Below the pieces are notes generated by a model. It was not told the DNA's origin, made no database searches, and saw only the letters and a program-made list of their open reading frames with translations. This document shows, one piece after another, positions 15,937 through 25,247 of a stretch of 64,000 nt of DNA. This DNA is from Paenibacillus plantiphilus. Lineage in GTDB: Bacteria > Bacillota > Bacilli > Paenibacillales > Paenibacillaceae. The stretch is taken from positions 1 to 64,000 of the forward strand of contig NZ_CAKMMF010000028.1 of NCBI RefSeq assembly GCF_927798095.1, given 5' to 3'. Position numbers and translations under genes: made by a program. How positions within the stretch are numbered: position 1 is the stretch's first letter; each line of letters begins with the position of its first letter.

Positions 15937-17265
15937 TTATTGATTCGATAAGGATATCGCCTCTTTTATTTGGTTAACAGCCTTATCCAGCACCGTCTTA
16001 GGGTCCGCATTGTCATCCCAAATTACGGCAAAGGCATTGCCCATCGCTTCCCACACCGGCACCATCTCAGGAATGTTCGGCATAGGCACGGATACGGCTG
16101 CTTGATCCAGGAAGCCCTTAATAATTTCATTGCCCTTGATCGTTTCATTCTCCATTAGACTAATACGAGGCGGCAGCTGACCGGATATTTCGAATTTCTT
16201 CATCAGCATTTCCTCGCTGGTCGCGAACCTGGCATAGGCGGCAGCTGCCTCCGGATATTTGGTATAGGAGTTGACATAGTAGGCCCTTATGCCGGAAAAG
16301 CTCGTTGGCGCCTTCCCATTATCAAGCTTGGGCAGCGGTGCCACTCCGAAATTCACCTTGCCCTCCTGCAGCGCGGCTACAGCCCACGGCCCGTTAATAT
16401 CGAACATCAGATTGTTGTTAATGAATAAGGTTTCTTTCAACGCGTAGTTAATATCTCCACTATTCAAAGGGAGTACTTCCTTGTGCAGTTTTTGCATAAA
16501 TTGAGCTGCCTTGACCGCCCCTTCGTTGTTAAGTCCGATGTCATCCTTGTTCGTATTTTTATCGCCAAAAACATACCCGTCATATCCGCCCAGAAAGCCA
16601 TAAAGGAAGAAGAAGTCATTGACCTGCATCATGAAGCCGTATTTCTCCTTGGCCTTGTCAGTGAAACCTTTGGACTGCGCGATTAAATCATCCATCGTTG
16701 CAGGAACGTTCTTCACCAAATCCTTGTTATAAAATAAGGCATAGGTGTCGATAGCAGTAGGATAGCCGTACAGCACACCGTTCATCGAGGTTCCTGTAAT
16801 GGATGCCTCCATAAAATTCACTTTGTATTCATCGGCAAAGAAGTTTTCCAGCACCAAGCCCGAGGCCACTAATCCGCCAATCTTGTCATGCGGCGCCAGG
16901 AATACGTCAGCGCCGAGGCCTGCGGGGCCATCAGTCTGCAATTTGGTCGGCGCATCGCCTTGGGAGACGACTTGTACTTCAACCGGAATATTATATTTCT
17001 TCGTGAACTCCTCTGCCACCGCTTTCGCCCATGTTTCATCCGAGCCGCCGTTATCCCATACAATCAGCTTCGCATCTTTCTCAAGTTCTGGCTCTGTCGG
17101 CACAACAGCCTCATTCTCCTGCTCATCTACGGTCGCATTGCTGTTATTTGCCGGGGGGGTGTTCGTCGTTTCGCTCGGTTCATTGTTGTTGCCGCTTCCA
17201 CAAGCAGCAATTACAATCACCATGACAATAGCAATGACAATCGACAGCATTCTTCTCATCTTCAT
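15937..17265 (-). CDS. malE: Maltodextrin-binding lipoprotein of ABC transporter
   Basis: A 442-residue extracytoplasmic solute-binding protein of the MalE/family 1 type. The start MKMRRMLSIV is chosen because GGGGAG lies just upstream at 17274-17279. A lipobox, VIVIAACGSG, follows the hydrophobic segment, then a low-complexity Asn/Pro/Glu linker (NNNEPSETTNTPPANNS). The core KLIVWDNGGSDETWAKAVAEEF and later YGYPTAIDTYALFYNKDLV, INGPWAVAALQEG are typical of MalE proteins. First gene of the malEFG operon; a promoter and cre-like site lie directly upstream. Confidence 0.88.
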   Translation of the reverse strand: MKMRRMLSIVIAIVMVIVIAACGSGNNNEPSETTNTPPANNSNATVDEQENEAVVPTEPELEKDAKLIVWDNGGSDETWAKAVAEEFTKKYNIPVEVQVVSQGDAPTKLQTDGPAGLGADVFLAPHDKIGGLVASGLVLENFFADEYKVNFMEASITGTSMNGVLYGYPTAIDTYALFYNKDLVKNVPATMDDLIAQSKGFTDKAKEKYGFMMQVNDFFFLYGFLGGYDGYVFGDKNTNKDDIGLNNEGAVKAAQFMQKLHKEVLPLNSGDINYALKETLFINNNLMFDINGPWAVAALQEGKVNFGVAPLPKLDNGKAPTSFSGIRAYYVNSYTKYPEAAAAYARFATSEEMLMKKFEISGQLPPRISLMENETIKGNEIIKGFLDQAAVSVPMPNIPEMVPVWEAMGNAFAVIWDDNADPKTVLDKAVNQIKEAISLSNQ

Positions 17266-17323
17266 CCTTGGACTCCCCTTTTTCATGTTTTCAACATAAC
17301 CGTCCGGGCATGCATCATTTCCC

Positions 17324-17336
17324 TGCAAACGCTTAC
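17324..17336. promoter_or_regulatory. cre-like / LacI-family operator
   Basis: TGCAAACGCTTAC fits the cre core TGNAANCGNWNNC. It lies about 20 bp downstream of the predicted start of malE transcription, a position suited to CcpA roadblock or to a MalR-type repressor. Confidence 0.6.
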
Positions 17337-17359
17337 CCCCTCAGCATATGTGGGGCCGT

Positions 17360-17387
17360 TTTATAATATGCTTTAATTTTTTGACAA
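17360..17387 (-). promoter_or_regulatory. Promoter of malEFG
   Basis: On the minus strand: TTGTCA (17387-17382), 16-bp spacer, TATAAA (17365-17360). A second partial cre half (TGCAAACGAC) lies just upstream at 17391-17400. Confidence 0.55.
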
Positions 17388-17401
17388 GCCTGCAAACGAC
17401 A

Positions 17402-17462
17402 AACACCCCCTGGCAGAGGGCGGACTAACCACAAGGTTAATCCTGGCCTGCCAGGGGGTGTT
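17402..17462 (-). terminator. Terminator of the amylopullulanase gene
   Basis: A 15-bp outer stem AACACCCCCTGGCAG with its complement at 17448-17462, plus inner GGA-TAACC/GGTTA-TCC, 22 bp after the stop at 17485. Confidence 0.75.
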
Positions 17463-17484
17463 CATTATGTTTCTATTGGTTCGA

Positions 17485-20400
17485 CTATTCCTTAATTAGG
17501 GAGTGAATCACTTGCGCGCCTTCCGCACGGTTCAAGCTTGCTTTAGGAGCGAACAATCCGCCGTCTCTGCCTTGCAGCAGACCAAGTGCAACCGCTTGTG
17601 ATACCGAGCTCTTCGCCCAAGCGCTAATCGAATCGCTGTCTTTCAACGAAGCGTTGCCTGCCTGCTCCGCTTTCTTGCCTGTTTTCTTCTCATAAGCACG
17701 GATCAGAATAACAGCCATTTCTTCACGAGTCACCTTCGCGCTCGGGTTGAATTTGCCTTTATCATCACCAGTAACGAGGCCTGCTTCTGATGCGGCAGCA
17801 ACTGCCTCTGCATACCATGCTTGATCAGCTACATCAGAGAAAGCAGCTTGCTTCGTTGCCTTCAAGTCCAATGCCCGTACAAGCAGCGCCACGAATTCTG
17901 CGCGTGTCAGGTCTTTGGATGGCGAGAAGGTTGTTGCGCTCGTTCCTTCAATGATGTGCTTCGCCGCGAGCGTCTTGATCACGTTGGAAGCCCAGTGCTT
18001 GCTGGATACATCGCTGAATGTTTTGTTGAATTCCAGAATGGCATATTTACTGAAATGAGTAATATCTGCCTTCATGAAGCCATTCTCTACTTTACCGCCA
18101 ATGTACTCTAGCTCGCCATTGTCGCCGATGTAGTAAATGCCTGTCAAATCCGTGTTCGCATTGTCAGCCAGCTTGAGAATAATCGTAAGCGGCTGCTCGA
18201 ACGTGCTAAGTGGAAGCTTCTTGCCGTCAGCCGTACTTACATACAGACTCAGGTGGTAAACTTCACTTGCAGGCGATACATCGCTGCCTGCTTCTTTCTT
18301 CTTGTCAAGCAAGCTCTTAGCTGCATCTTCAGCTACTGGCTCGAATTCGAATACAACCTTGGAGCCCTTCGCGCTGTCTCCGGATACAAGAGCAGCTACT
18401 GCCTTCAATACGCTCGCAGGGAGCTGGATAGTCGCATTGTCCCGTTTAACCTCAAGTACATTGCTGCCCAGAAGATCAGCCGTATTGAGAGGAAGCTCAA
18501 TGCTCTTCACTCCGCTGCTAACGGCTACAGAAACTTTACCGTCTGCGGCATTTTTGAGATTCTGCTCGTTGATTGCCAAAGCAGCTTCATCGGCTGGCGC
18601 AGTGCCGCCGCCAACTGGACCTCCGCTGGAATAACCTGTGCCCTTAGCGATAATAGCAGTACCGCCATTAGCTTTAGCCGGAATGCTGATTGTAACTGTT
18701 TTATCACTGCTTACCGTATAAACCTTGTCATTGTATTCATCTTTAACAAAGCTACCCGCCTCGAATGGAACTGCGAATGTAGCGGATTTCGCGACATCGT
18801 CAATGTTCAGACCAACGAAGATGGACTCATTCAAGTAATTGCGCTCATAAACAACATATTTATCCGCATCGCTGCCTGAAGTTTTCTTCTGCGTTCCTTT
18901 GGAGAAAGTCTTCGAATACTTCTCACGGATGTTCAGAAGGTTCTTGTAGTGATTAAGAAGACCAGCCTTCTTCGTCACATTGTCCCAAGGCATATCTTTG
19001 CGGTTCTCACCCAAAATTCCTTTATCAAAATCCCCATTACGTCCGGTTGCGCCCAGCTCTTCGCCATAATAGACAACAGGCTGGCCTTTGGAAGTGATTT
19101 GAAGAGCTGCTGCTACTTTCAGCTTGTTCTCGTCATTGCCGACAGAGTACAGGAAACCGTCCTCGTCATGGCTGCTCAGGAACTGACCCAGTGTTGAAGT
19201 GTTATTGATTCTATTGCTGCGATTCTCCAAGTTCCTTACAACTTCGTCAATACTTCCGTTTACGAATGATTTGGCTTGAGATTTGAAATCGAAATCAAGC
19301 AGGGAATCCATTTGCCCTGTACCCAAGTATCCACCTGTAACATCAATGCTTGCTCCAAAATATTCACCGATAATTTTGAAATCCGGATCGATGGCATTAA
19401 CCGCATTCTTAAGCGCTCTCCATGCTGTTCCCTCAACGTGCTTGATCGTATCTGCACGGAAGAAGTCGATGGTGTCCCCGCGGTCTGTTCTTGCTTTGTT
19501 CAGCCAATCTGCTTGCCATTGTACGATCTGATCTCTTACAGCAGGATCTTCAGTAATAAGGTCAGGCAGCCCGCCTACTTCGCCTGTAATATCACCACTT
19601 CCTCCTGGACCACGAATCATGCCGCCAAAGCGCGCACGGTCTTCATCCGTTGGGAAGTTCGTGAGTTTGTTCGTATTCGTATCCGTCGGCTTCAAGCCAT
19701 AGCCTGTATGGTTGATAACAACGTCAACCATGATCTTGATTCCACGGTCATGCGCTTTGTCGATAAGCTCTTTGAACGTGTCCAGATCACCGAGATGCTC
19801 GTCAATCTTGGTGAAATCTTTTGCCCAATAGCCATGGTAGCCATATTGATATTTGTAAGGCGCTGCGGATGCAAGATTGTAGTCAATATTGTCTACAATT
19901 GGGGTAATCCACAGCGTATTGATGCCCAGCTTCTCCATGTAATCCAGGTTATTAATCAGACCGCGGAAATCACCGCCATGATAGGTTTCCAAATGTGCTT
20001 TATCGTATTTCTCGCCATTCGGATTATCATTGGAGGTATCGCCATTAGCGAACCTGTCCGTCAGGACAAAATAAATTCTTGCTTCATCCCAATCAAAATC
20101 AGGCTTGCCCGATGGTGCAACCACGTTCAATTTCGTTTCAACTTTTACATAGTGTCCAAAGCGGTCAACAAGCGTAACAGGAATCGTTTTCTCTCCTGGT
20201 GTTGTACCTTCTTTGATCGCAATTTGCTGCTTCAGCAGCGTTTTGTCAATCGGCTCTTTGGCGCTTCCGCCAATTGCCGTCAGGTCTGCGAACACGTCTT
20301 TAATGTCGCTCAGCTCGCCGCCAGTTACAGAAACATTGACAGACAGCTCTGCTGTTTGTTTGTAGCTAACCCCTTTAGCAGGGATAGAAGCAGATACATT

Positions 20401-22749
20401 CCAGTTCGGATCCTTGTACTCGAAGTAGCTCTTGCCGTCTTCGACATTGGAATTGTAATAATCCTTCTCTGACTTTGTTACACCGCCAGCACGAGTAACC
20501 TCGTAGTGGTAATAGGATTTGCCCAAAGGAACATCCGCTACAGCCACTTGGAAATATTCTTCGACAGAATCGTAAGTCATATCATAAGACGTGCTGTTGC
20601 CATCATTCTCAATAACCAGCTTAACACCTTCGATGGTATCCATCTTATTGTCTCTCATCAGCAGCTCATCGCGATAGAAGAAGGAAGTAATTCCTTGATC
20701 CATAACAGGGTTGCTAATATGCTTCACTTGTCTGATTTCAACTGTGTTTTGCTTAATGAAAACTTTAGCTGTGCTTTGACCAGGTGCGAAAGTGATCATA
20801 CGATCCAAATCGATATCTCTTTCGACCCAATCGCCTTTACGGAGCTTGAAGCCTACTGAATTCGAGTTCAAAGCCACCGGTATTTCGGCAAACATCATGC
20901 CATTTCGCTCTTCTTTAAATAGCTTCTGATCATTGGTTAGGCCAGTCGACCATACCCAGATATTCCAGTCTGTATAATCCCTTGCCGGACGGTCATAGTA
21001 GAGATGAATATACCGCTTCGTCAATGGATGCGGCTCAACTGTGAAGGTGAAGGACAGATCCTTCTCCAATGGACCGTATGTTGCGCTTTGAAGCGAGTTC
21101 GCTGGGATCTTCACTTCATAGGTCTTGCCATATTCCAAATCGCTATTAATATCAAAGGTTATATTCTTGCCCGATACAACATGGCTGTAAGTAACGTCCG
21201 TTACAGACACTGGGCCTGTTTGAGTTACATCATCATTGAAGTCTACGGAAATGCTGTACGTGCTGATTGGCACGTTAACGGATCCAACACCCGGGGTTGA
21301 ATCGACAATTGTCAGCTCGCTGACAGCCCCTTTGATTGTCCATGCTTCACTATATGTGCCCTGCTTATTGATTGAACTTGGAGTCCAGTCATTGGCAACC
21401 TCATTTGCTGGATCTTCCACGATCACATCAAGTGCACCGTGTTGATTTGGATTATCGCCAGTGAGTACAGCGATTGCTTTAACCTGTTGTCCGTTCTTCA
21501 AACCTAGAACTGACAATGGAATTTTGCCTTCGAAGCCCGTTTCAAAGTGTGCAGCAAATTCCGCTCCCTTTAGAGCAGTGTTAGAAGCTAATATTGGATT
21601 AACCAAGTCTGTAGATTGGAAAACCTTAGCTTTCTTTTGAGAATCATTCGTTATTCTTTGCATAACATGGAATTTCGGTTTCTCGGTCGTATTTTCGAAA
21701 GTGTATTTATTGTATCCGTCAGGTGCTGCTGAGATTCCGGAATTCTCCCCTACCACATTGATAGCTAGATCAAGGAAGGGTCCGTTACCAGACCAATCTG
21801 GTAAACTTACAGCGTCTACCCAATAATAAAGATTATAGCCGTCGTTATAGATACGGAGGTTATCGATATGGAAGTTAGGCGAACCGTCCCAATTGTTTGC
21901 AGTCTCCGATCTTCCCAGAATAGGAGCCTGATCCCAAGCTGCATCCTTGATGCCGTCTATCGTTATATCAAAGGTACGAATCGTAAAAGCATTGCTGTAC
22001 ACGGCTTGAGCATTAGCTAGAGATTCTTTCCAACTTTTCGCTATTTTGTTATCTGTATGCTCAGGAATAACGTCAAACGCACCATGCTCTGCCGAGGTAT
22101 TACCGCTCAGAACAACAATTGCTTTGATTTGATCGCCATTTACGAGCCCCAGCTCGGATAATGGAACCTTTCCTTCAAAGCCTTGCGTCCGATCTATTTT
22201 GAATTCAGCTCCCTTTAAGTTGCTTTCTGTACTAAGAATTGGATTGGTCAAATCTGTCGATTTGAATACAGCAGCACTTCTTACTTCATTTACGCCTTTA
22301 AGTCTTTGCATAATATGAAATTGAGGCTTCTTATCTGTTCCACTGAAATTGTACTGACCATTCCAGTACTTGGTTGGTCCAGATGCTCCGGATGGTCCCG
22401 CGCTTATTCCGGAATCTTGATCATTCACCTGAAGAGCGATGTGAATATATTGACCATCGTCCAGCCAGTCATCAGGTATATAAGAAGCATCTACCCAGTA
22501 ATACAAATATGTCCCATCATTTGTAAATTTCAAGTTATCAATGCTAAAGCCTTCCCAGCCTGCAGACGGTGACACCCCTACCGAAGCAATCCCGTCCCAT
22601 GCAGCATCTTTAATTCCGTCAATCGTAATTGTATCGGATGTTGCGCTTGCCTGAGGTGTTCCTACCCCATAAATCGGCAGCAATCCGCATACTAGCGCAC
22701 ACACTAGCAAGGTGGATAGCCATTTGCGATGTTTGCTCATTTTCTCCAT
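17485..22749 (-). CDS. SLH-anchored amylopullulanase (GH13)
   Basis: A 1754-residue cell-surface enzyme; start at MEKMSKHRK behind GAGAGG. Domains in order: signal peptide; two similar CBM9/DOMON-like modules, each opening TI(D)GIKDAAWD; an Ig-like Big_5 module; a CBM41-like pullulanase module (IHLYYDRPARDYTDWNIWVW); an N-terminal isoamylase-type Ig region; the GH13 barrel; a beta-sandwich; a further unknown module; and three SLH domains in the last 180 residues. GH13 regions I-IV are intact: DVVINH (near 19715-19730), FRADTIKH with the nucleophile Asp (19440-19460), IIGEYF with the acid Glu (19360-19375) and LSSHDED (19165-19182). It should hydrolyse alpha-1,6 and perhaps alpha-1,4 links of pullulan/starch at the cell surface and feed the neighbouring transporter. 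Confidence 0.88.
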   Translation of the reverse strand: MEKMSKHRKWLSTLLVCALVCGLLPIYGVGTPQASATSDTITIDGIKDAAWDGIASVGVSPSAGWEGFSIDNLKFTNDGTYLYYWVDASYIPDDWLDDGQYIHIALQVNDQDSGISAGPSGASGPTKYWNGQYNFSGTDKKPQFHIMQRLKGVNEVRSAAVFKSTDLTNPILSTESNLKGAEFKIDRTQGFEGKVPLSELGLVNGDQIKAIVVLSGNTSAEHGAFDVIPEHTDNKIAKSWKESLANAQAVYSNAFTIRTFDITIDGIKDAAWDQAPILGRSETANNWDGSPNFHIDNLRIYNDGYNLYYWVDAVSLPDWSGNGPFLDLAINVVGENSGISAAPDGYNKYTFENTTEKPKFHVMQRITNDSQKKAKVFQSTDLVNPILASNTALKGAEFAAHFETGFEGKIPLSVLGLKNGQQVKAIAVLTGDNPNQHGALDVIVEDPANEVANDWTPSSINKQGTYSEAWTIKGAVSELTIVDSTPGVGSVNVPISTYSISVDFNDDVTQTGPVSVTDVTYSHVVSGKNITFDINSDLEYGKTYEVKIPANSLQSATYGPLEKDLSFTFTVEPHPLTKRYIHLYYDRPARDYTDWNIWVWSTGLTNDQKLFKEERNGMMFAEIPVALNSNSVGFKLRKGDWVERDIDLDRMITFAPGQSTAKVFIKQNTVEIRQVKHISNPVMDQGITSFFYRDELLMRDNKMDTIEGVKLVIENDGNSTSYDMTYDSVEEYFQVAVADVPLGKSYYHYEVTRAGGVTKSEKDYYNSNVEDGKSYFEYKDPNWNVSASIPAKGVSYKQTAELSVNVSVTGGELSDIKDVFADLTAIGGSAKEPIDKTLLKQQIAIKEGTTPGEKTIPVTLVDRFGHYVKVETKLNVVAPSGKPDFDWDEARIYFVLTDRFANGDTSNDNPNGEKYDKAHLETYHGGDFRGLINNLDYMEKLGINTLWITPIVDNIDYNLASAAPYKYQYGYHGYWAKDFTKIDEHLGDLDTFKELIDKAHDRGIKIMVDVVINHTGYGLKPTDTNTNKLTNFPTDEDRARFGGMIRGPGGSGDITGEVGGLPDLITEDPAVRDQIVQWQADWLNKARTDRGDTIDFFRADTIKHVEGTAWRALKNAVNAIDPDFKIIGEYFGASIDVTGGYLGTGQMDSLLDFDFKSQAKSFVNGSIDEVVRNLENRSNRINNTSTLGQFLSSHDEDGFLYSVGNDENKLKVAAALQITSKGQPVVYYGEELGATGRNGDFDKGILGENRKDMPWDNVTKKAGLLNHYKNLLNIREKYSKTFSKGTQKKTSGSDADKYVVYERNYLNESIFVGLNIDDVAKSATFAVPFEAGSFVKDEYNDKVYTVSSDKTVTISIPAKANGGTAIIAKGTGYSSGGPVGGGTAPADEAALAINEQNLKNAADGKVSVAVSSGVKSIELPLNTADLLGSNVLEVKRDNATIQLPASVLKAVAALVSGDSAKGSKVVFEFEPVAEDAAKSLLDKKKEAGSDVSPASEVYHLSLYVSTADGKKLPLSTFEQPLTIILKLADNANTDLTGIYYIGDNGELEYIGGKVENGFMKADITHFSKYAILEFNKTFSDVSSKHWASNVIKTLAAKHIIEGTSATTFSPSKDLTRAEFVALLVRALDLKATKQAAFSDVADQAWYAEAVAAASEAGLVTGDDKGKFNPSAKVTREEMAVILIRAYEKKTGKKAEQAGNASLKDSDSISAWAKSSVSQAVALGLLQGRDGGLFAPKASLNRAEGAQVIHSLIKE

Positions 22750-22780
22750 CCCAACCTCTCCCATTATATAATCTGTTAAC

Positions 22781-22792
22781 GCAAACGTTTGC
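22781..22792. promoter_or_regulatory. Perfect LacI-type palindrome upstream of amylopullulanase
   Basis: GCAAACGTTTGC, a perfect 12-bp dyad, lies 32 bp before the chosen ATG. Read on the minus strand as TGCAAACGTTTGC it also fits the cre core. Likely bound by CcpA or a MalR-type LacI repressor. Confidence 0.65.
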
Positions 22793-22894
22793 ACAAAGTA
22801 CGCACAAAAATGAAGCGTTTTCAATCAATTCCGAATATGGCAGTCACAGCTTGCTTATTCTCTCGCAGCCTCCTGCCTCTCAGAATCGGTTCAG

Positions 22895-22907
22895 TGCAAA
22901 CGCTTTC
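22895..22907. promoter_or_regulatory. Second cre-like site upstream of amylopullulanase
   Basis: TGCAAACGCTTTC matches the cre core and nearly repeats the malE site (TGCAAACGCTTAC). It lies 114 bp from the palindrome at 22781, allowing DNA looping. Confidence 0.55.
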
Positions 22908-23231
22908 TTAACTAGTTGTAGTTTATCATTGATTGCTAGATTATTCAATACAGAAGTACCTTGAAAGAGGCGCCTCTTCACGGTATCTGCAAGTAATATC
23001 CACAGACTGATAGACACCTATAATATATGGAAATCAAACGAATTCATGTACCTATTAATAGACAGTCCTTATGCCAACCCTCTCGCTTAATTAATTCTAG
23101 TCTTTCAGACTGCCTAAGAAAGTCCATAGGACATTCCCCCCTAAGCTGCTCCAACCGTTGCTTGCACCTACATTACTGCAATAATACAGGTAACATGACC
23201 TGAGTGGACCATTTGAAGCCATTTACCTGCT

Positions 23232-23296
23232 AAAATACATCAAAAAGGTAGAAAAGCATCGTAAATGCTGGGTTCTGGCGATATTTGATGTATTTT
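23232..23296. repeat. 13-bp perfect inverted repeat with inner hairpin
   Basis: AAAATACATCAAA (23232-23244) and its complement TTTGATGTATTTT (23284-23296) enclose 39 bp that contains AGCAT/ATGCT. It could be a terminator for mqnD (minus strand) or part of a degenerate mobile element. Confidence 0.5.
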
Positions 23297-23367
23297 TGCA
23301 GCTATTCCGGCTGCGAGCAGCTGTTTTGCTGCAGGAGATGTACTTGTGCAGGTGCGCGTCATGAGAT

Positions 23368-23421
23368 GCGACCGACCGCCGTCATGCAGCGAAACACCGC
23401 GCGCTGGGATCTGCGCGCGGT
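23368..23421 (+). repeat. Interspersed GC-rich repeat, copy A
   Basis: Core GACCGCCGTCATGCAGCG followed by ACCGCGCGC, which pairs with GCGCGCGGT to form a 9-bp stem. Related copies lie at 45586-45661 and, inverted, at 38380-38420, all between genes. Confidence 0.6.
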
Positions 23422-23576
23422 GCGGATTATTTCTGGGCCAATTACTTGTGATTATTTCTGCAGCAACATCATGAATGCAAGCAATGGCTAACGAGCTAAT
23501 GCAGTGTGCGCACTCGGACATCATGTATGTCCAGCAGGCTCATTTCAACAGCCTGAGTAATTCCAATTACTCACAT

Positions 23577-24422
23577 TCATATTGAAGCGAATGTGCTTAG
23601 CGCCTTCAAGTCCATTGTCGGCACCAGACCCTCCTGCGCGGCACGGCCCAGCAATGCCGTTACTGCCTGGTATCCGCTCTCACCCAGATGGGCGGAGAAT
23701 TCATTCACATAAAGCTCGATATGCGCTTGCGCGACTTCTGGAGACAGCTCCTGCGCATGGTGCATAATATAGGCTTGCGAAGCCTTGGGATGCGCCCATG
23801 CATATTCAACCGAGGCGCGAATCCAGCCCGTTATAGCCCCAAGATCCAGCGAACGCTTGGCGATGATCGCTCCCAGCGGAATCGGCAGCCCCGTATCCGC
23901 TTCCCACCAACTGCCAAGATCAGCCATCAGCTGCAATCCATAAGACGGGTATGTAAAGCGCGCTTCATGAATGACTAACCCCGCGTCAATGCTGCCCCCC
24001 TGCACAGCAGGCATAATCTCATGGAAGGGCATAACGACAATCTCGCCTACTCCTCCTGGCACTTGCTTGGCTGCCCACAGCCGGAACAGCAGGTAAGCTG
24101 TTGAGCGCTCACTTGGGACTGCCACTCTGCGACCGGACAACTCAGCAGGAGCAGCCTTACCGCCCTTAGTTAGCACCAGCGGTCCGCAGCCTCTGCCCAG
24201 CGCTCCTCCGCAAGGAAGCAGCGCATATTCAGACAGCGCCCACGGCAGCGCAGCATAGGATATTTTCATAATATCCGGTCCATCCTGCAGTGTTGCCAAG
24301 TGATTCGTAACATCTATATCCGCATAGGTTACGTCCAGCTCTGGCGCGCCGGGTATCAGCCCATGCGCCCACGCATGAAAGATAAAGGTATCGTTCGGAC
24401 ACGGAGAGTAGGCAATTCTCAT
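23577..24422 (-). CDS. mqnD: 1,4-dihydroxy-6-naphthoate synthase
   Basis: A 281-residue periplasmic-binding-protein-like enzyme of the MqnD family, last dedicated step of the futalosine route to menaquinone (cyclic dehypoxanthine futalosine to 1,4-dihydroxy-6-naphthoate). The N terminus YSPCPNDTFIFHAWAHG is the family signature; VPSERSTAYLLFRLW and DAGLVIHEARFTYPSYGL, containing the conserved His, follow. It overlaps the start of the preceding gene by 4 bases (ATGA), giving a coupled mqnB-mqnD pair. mqnA, mqnC and mqnE are not in the window. Most Bacillus use the classical Men route. Confidence 0.93.
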   Translation of the reverse strand: MRIAYSPCPNDTFIFHAWAHGLIPGAPELDVTYADIDVTNHLATLQDGPDIMKISYAALPWALSEYALLPCGGALGRGCGPLVLTKGGKAAPAELSGRRVAVPSERSTAYLLFRLWAAKQVPGGVGEIVVMPFHEIMPAVQGGSIDAGLVIHEARFTYPSYGLQLMADLGSWWEADTGLPIPLGAIIAKRSLDLGAITGWIRASVEYAWAHPKASQAYIMHHAQELSPEVAQAHIELYVNEFSAHLGESGYQAVTALLGRAAQEGLVPTMDLKALSTFASI

Positions 24423-25147
24423 GATGATATAACCTCCTGTAGATTGGCGAAGGCAGCTTCCAGCTGCTCAAGCGCCTCCTTGACCCGCCAAGCAGAGCGG
24501 TCACGCGGGCCAACGGCATTGGATATCGCTCGAAGCTCCAATACAGGCAGCCCGAAGCTGGCTGCTGCCACAGCGGCGCCATGCCCCTCCATTACCTCAG
24601 CTGTCGCCCCCGGTATGCGGGCAGCCAGTCTTGAAGCAGTCTCGGCTGTCCCTGTCACAGTCGAAACCGTAAGCACCGCACCTAAGCATGCATCTAATCC
24701 CGCTTCTACCAAGGCCGCTTTTACTTTGTGAGCCAGCTCTTTGTTAACCTCTACACTGGCAGAGCCGAATCCCAGCTCGTCCAAGCTGAGGAAGCCATCT
24801 GGCGTCTCGGCTCCAAGATCCGCAGCAATAATCGCATCGGCTACGACTATTGTGCCCACCGCCGCTTTCCCTTGGAAGCCGCCTCCAATGCCAGCGCTTA
24901 TGACCAGCCGATAGCCTCCTGCAGCAAGCGCCTTTGCCGTACCCGCTGCTGCATTCGCCGCACCTACTCCGACTGCAAGAACCCCAAACCTTTGCGGGTC
25001 ATTCAATCCACGCAGCACTGCATCCCTCTCCGCTTCAACAGCCGTTACAATTAGCACTTTATCATTAGCTTTATCATTAGCTTTATCGTTAGCTTTATCG
25101 TTATCACGATTACCTTCGCCAGCACCTGCATGACTCGTATTTATCAT
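24419..25147 (-). CDS. mqnB: Futalosine hydrolase
   Basis: A 242-residue PNP-superfamily hydrolase that removes hypoxanthine from futalosine (MqnB). Family signs are VLIVTAVEAERDAVLRGL, a glycine-rich VISAGIGGGFQGK, and VMEGHGAAVAAASFGLPVLELRAISN with the catalytic Glu. The start is set at MINTSHAG (GGAGG 10 nt upstream); a longer frame lacks a ribosome binding site. Ahead of the enzyme fold lies a 12-bp tandem repeat encoding (NDKA)n, so the first 30 residues look like a disordered, length-variable tail. Coupled to mqnD by overlap. Confidence 0.88.
   Translation of the reverse strand: MINTSHAGAGEGNRDNDKANDKANDKANDKVLIVTAVEAERDAVLRGLNDPQRFGVLAVGVGAANAAAGTAKALAAGGYRLVISAGIGGGFQGKAAVGTIVVADAIIAADLGAETPDGFLSLDELGFGSASVEVNKELAHKVKAALVEAGLDACLGAVLTVSTVTGTAETASRLAARIPGATAEVMEGHGAAVAAASFGLPVLELRAISNAVGPRDRSAWRVKEALEQLEAAFANLQEVISS
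25058..25103. repeat. 12-bp in-frame tandem repeat encoding NDKA
   Basis: Nearly four copies of TTTATC(A/G)TTAGC (plus strand) inside mqnB. The unit is a multiple of three, so copy-number changes alter length without a frameshift. Confidence 0.85.
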
Positions 25148-25247
25148 CGCCTGTCCAACCTCCTTAATGCCTGCATAATTTAAACGCTTCATTAGTTATA
25201 GTGAACCATGAATCAGCGTTTTTATCAAACAAGCACCAAAGATAGGA

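Larger units (their letters stand above)
22910..23576. other. Gene-free stretch with inverted repeats
   Basis: About 670 bp without a convincing reading frame. From 23230 onward it is a run of nested dyads: the large inverted repeat at 23232-23296, two tandem GCAGC/GCTGC hairpins (about 23299-23332) and the interspersed repeat at 23368-23421. Nothing recognised between 22910 and 23230. Confidence 0.5.

Noticed and set aside
19276-20472. 398-codon plus-strand open frame
   Set aside because: It is antisense to the amylopullulanase catalytic domain, has no ribosome binding site and is rich in Ile/Cys/Arg in an unnatural way; a shadow of the real gene.
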